This document shows positions 15,005 to 15,919 of a stretch of 15,919 nucleotides of DNA, piece after piece. Positions within the stretch are counted from its first letter, which is position 1, and each line of letters opens with the position of its first letter. The stretch comes from Dehalococcoidia bacterium. Its GTDB lineage: Bacteria > Chloroflexota > Dehalococcoidia > Dehalococcoidales > Fen-1064. The notes under the pieces are model-generated. The model did no database searches. It saw nothing but the letters and a program-made list of their open reading frames with translations, and was not told the origin of the DNA. The stretch spans positions 1 to 15,919 of the forward strand of contig PMBW01000196.1 in NCBI GenBank assembly GCA_003153075.1. The letters run 5' to 3'. A program made the translations under genes and the position numbers.

Positions 15005-15919
15005 TTATAATATCATGCCGACCCGGTGACCGTCACTGACTGCGTTAATGATGCGGCGCGGTTCCAGACAATCGCCGATAACATGAATTTCAGGTACTAA
15101 GGACATGGCGGTTTTCGCCAGACCATTATTCGCCTTTGCGCCTACCGCGAGAATGATGCTATCTGCCTGGATCGTTTGGTCTTCTCCAAATTTACCTGTA
15201 ACTACAACAGAGTTTTCAGTTATTTTCTTGCATTGCGCTCCGACCAATATGCTAACGCCACTTGCAGAAAGTCGGTTCAACAATCCGGCTTTGAATGAGT
15301 GCCCGACGCCGGCTGCAATCTCAGCGAGCATTTCGACAATAATCACGTTTTTGTTCTGCTGTGCCAGGAATTCAGCGGTTTCGCAGCCCACCAGACCGCC
15401 GCCAATTACAACCGATGTTTGCCCGGTTTTACGTCCTGACAACACATCTTCTGCAAAAACAACATTGGGACCATCAACGCCGGGAATTTTTGGTAAAATC
15501 GGTAAAGCACCGGAAGCTACAACGAGCACATCCGGGTGGTACTTTTTAATCGTAGCTAAAGTAGCTTTTTCCCCCAGTTCAAAAGGAATGCCCAATTGTT
15601 TGACCCTGTTTACAAGATAATCTTTAAACGGTTCAATTTCATCTTTGTGAGGAGGAGTAGCTGCCAGGATGAGTTTACCACCCAACTGCGATTGCTGCTC
15701 GTAAATAATCACTTTATGACCTCGGAGGGCAGCCGTAATTGCAGCTTCTAAGCCGGCCGGACCGCCTCCGATGATCATTACCTTTTTTGTTTTTAAAGCG
15801 GGTGTAATCTTGTATTCCCGTTCTTTACCCACACAGGCATTGACTGAGCAGTGCAGCGTGACATCCAGAGTTGTCAAGTCATCAACACAGACATTACAAC
15901 TGAGACAAGGCCGGATTTC
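15005..15919 (-). CDS. Second OYE/2,4-dienoyl-CoA reductase-type flavoprotein, C-terminal half only in window
   Basis: The minus-strand frame is open from the right edge to TAA 15007-15005 (304 residues visible), so the start and the FMN barrel lie outside. A TTG at 15877 is not a real start, because the frame continues upstream into an Fe-S motif: C-L-S-C-N-V-C then, after 12 residues, C (C-x2-C-x2-C-x12-C). Downstream come MIIGGGPAGLEAA for FAD binding, VVASGALP, VVIGGGLVGCETAEF for NAD(P) binding, AVGAKANN and VIGDC. The arrangement matches the second half of the protein at 5304-7256, making this a paralogue rather than a stand-alone disulfide reductase-like protein. It probably shuttles NAD(P)H electrons to an FMN-bound C=C reductase site. 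Context with the decarboxylase-like gene suggests a role in the same catabolic island. Confidence 0.9.
   Translation of the reverse strand, partial: EIRPCLSCNVCVDDLTTLDVTLHCSVNACVGKEREYKITPALKTKKVMIIGGGPAGLEAAITAALRGHKVIIYEQQSQLGGKLILAATPPHKDEIEPFKDYLVNRVKQLGIPFELGEKATLATIKKYHPDVLVVASGALPILPKIPGVDGPNVVFAEDVLSGRKTGQTSVVIGGGLVGCETAEFLAQQNKNVIIVEMLAEIAAGVGHSFKAGLLNRLSASGVSILVGAQCKKITENSVVVTGKFGEDQTIQADSIILAVGAKANNGLAKTAMSLVPEIHVIGDCLEPRRIINAVSDGHRVGMIL

Noticed and set aside
15005..15877. Stand-alone 290-residue FAD reductase starting at TTG 15877
   Set aside because: The frame stays open to the window edge and its upstream codons complete an Fe-S cysteine motif, so it is the C-terminal half of a larger flavoprotein.
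1..15919. tRNA, rRNA, CRISPR array or complete insertion sequence
   Set aside because: No cloverleaf-like stretch, rRNA signature, regular direct-repeat array or intact transposase with terminal repeats was seen on either strand.

Overview
The window looks like an accessory catabolic and transport island from a bacterium that is probably anaerobic. The clues are two Old Yellow Enzyme / 2,4-dienoyl-CoA reductase type flavoproteins carrying an Fe-S cysteine motif, and several peptide-type ABC solute-binding proteins, two of which show lipoprotein signals followed by long Thr-rich linkers. The combination resembles what is seen in Dehalococcoidia (Chloroflexota) and some anaerobic Firmicutes. 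That assignment is an impression from protein style; no rRNA or other marker gene is present.

Left arm, mostly minus strand, in order of transcription: a 650-residue OYE/FAD/Fe-S reductase (7256-5304) is followed by an NTF2/SnoaL-like protein (5241-4576). Next come a decayed fragment resembling a large serine recombinase (about 4570-4400), an SDR oxidoreductase (4252-3488), and a start-less plus-strand fragment of a beta-propeller-like repeat protein (3111-3362). The arm ends with a cupin (2984-2511) and a solute-binding lipoprotein that runs off the left edge (1693-1).

Right arm, plus strand: a second solute-binding lipoprotein (7741-9603), a hairpin, a second NTF2-like protein 77% identical to the first (9847-10512), a GH51-type arabinofuranosidase-like hydrolase (10599-12074), a third solute-binding protein with no visible signal peptide (12151-13863), and an arylmalonate-decarboxylase/Asp-Glu-racemase family protein (14015-14788). 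A second OYE-type flavoprotein converges from the right edge on the minus strand (15919-15005, N-terminal part missing).

The two arms diverge from a 484-bp AT-rich region (7257-7740) that holds a strong inverted repeat and a good -35/-10 pair. An enone/dienoyl reductase, an NTF2-fold enzyme of a type that includes dehydratases, an SDR and a cupin together form a plausible toolkit for reductive processing of a cyclic or polyketide-like organic substrate. The GH51 enzyme could remove an arabinosyl group inside the cell, and the binding proteins could capture the substrate. The substrate and pathway are inference. No permease or ATPase for the binding proteins lies in the window.
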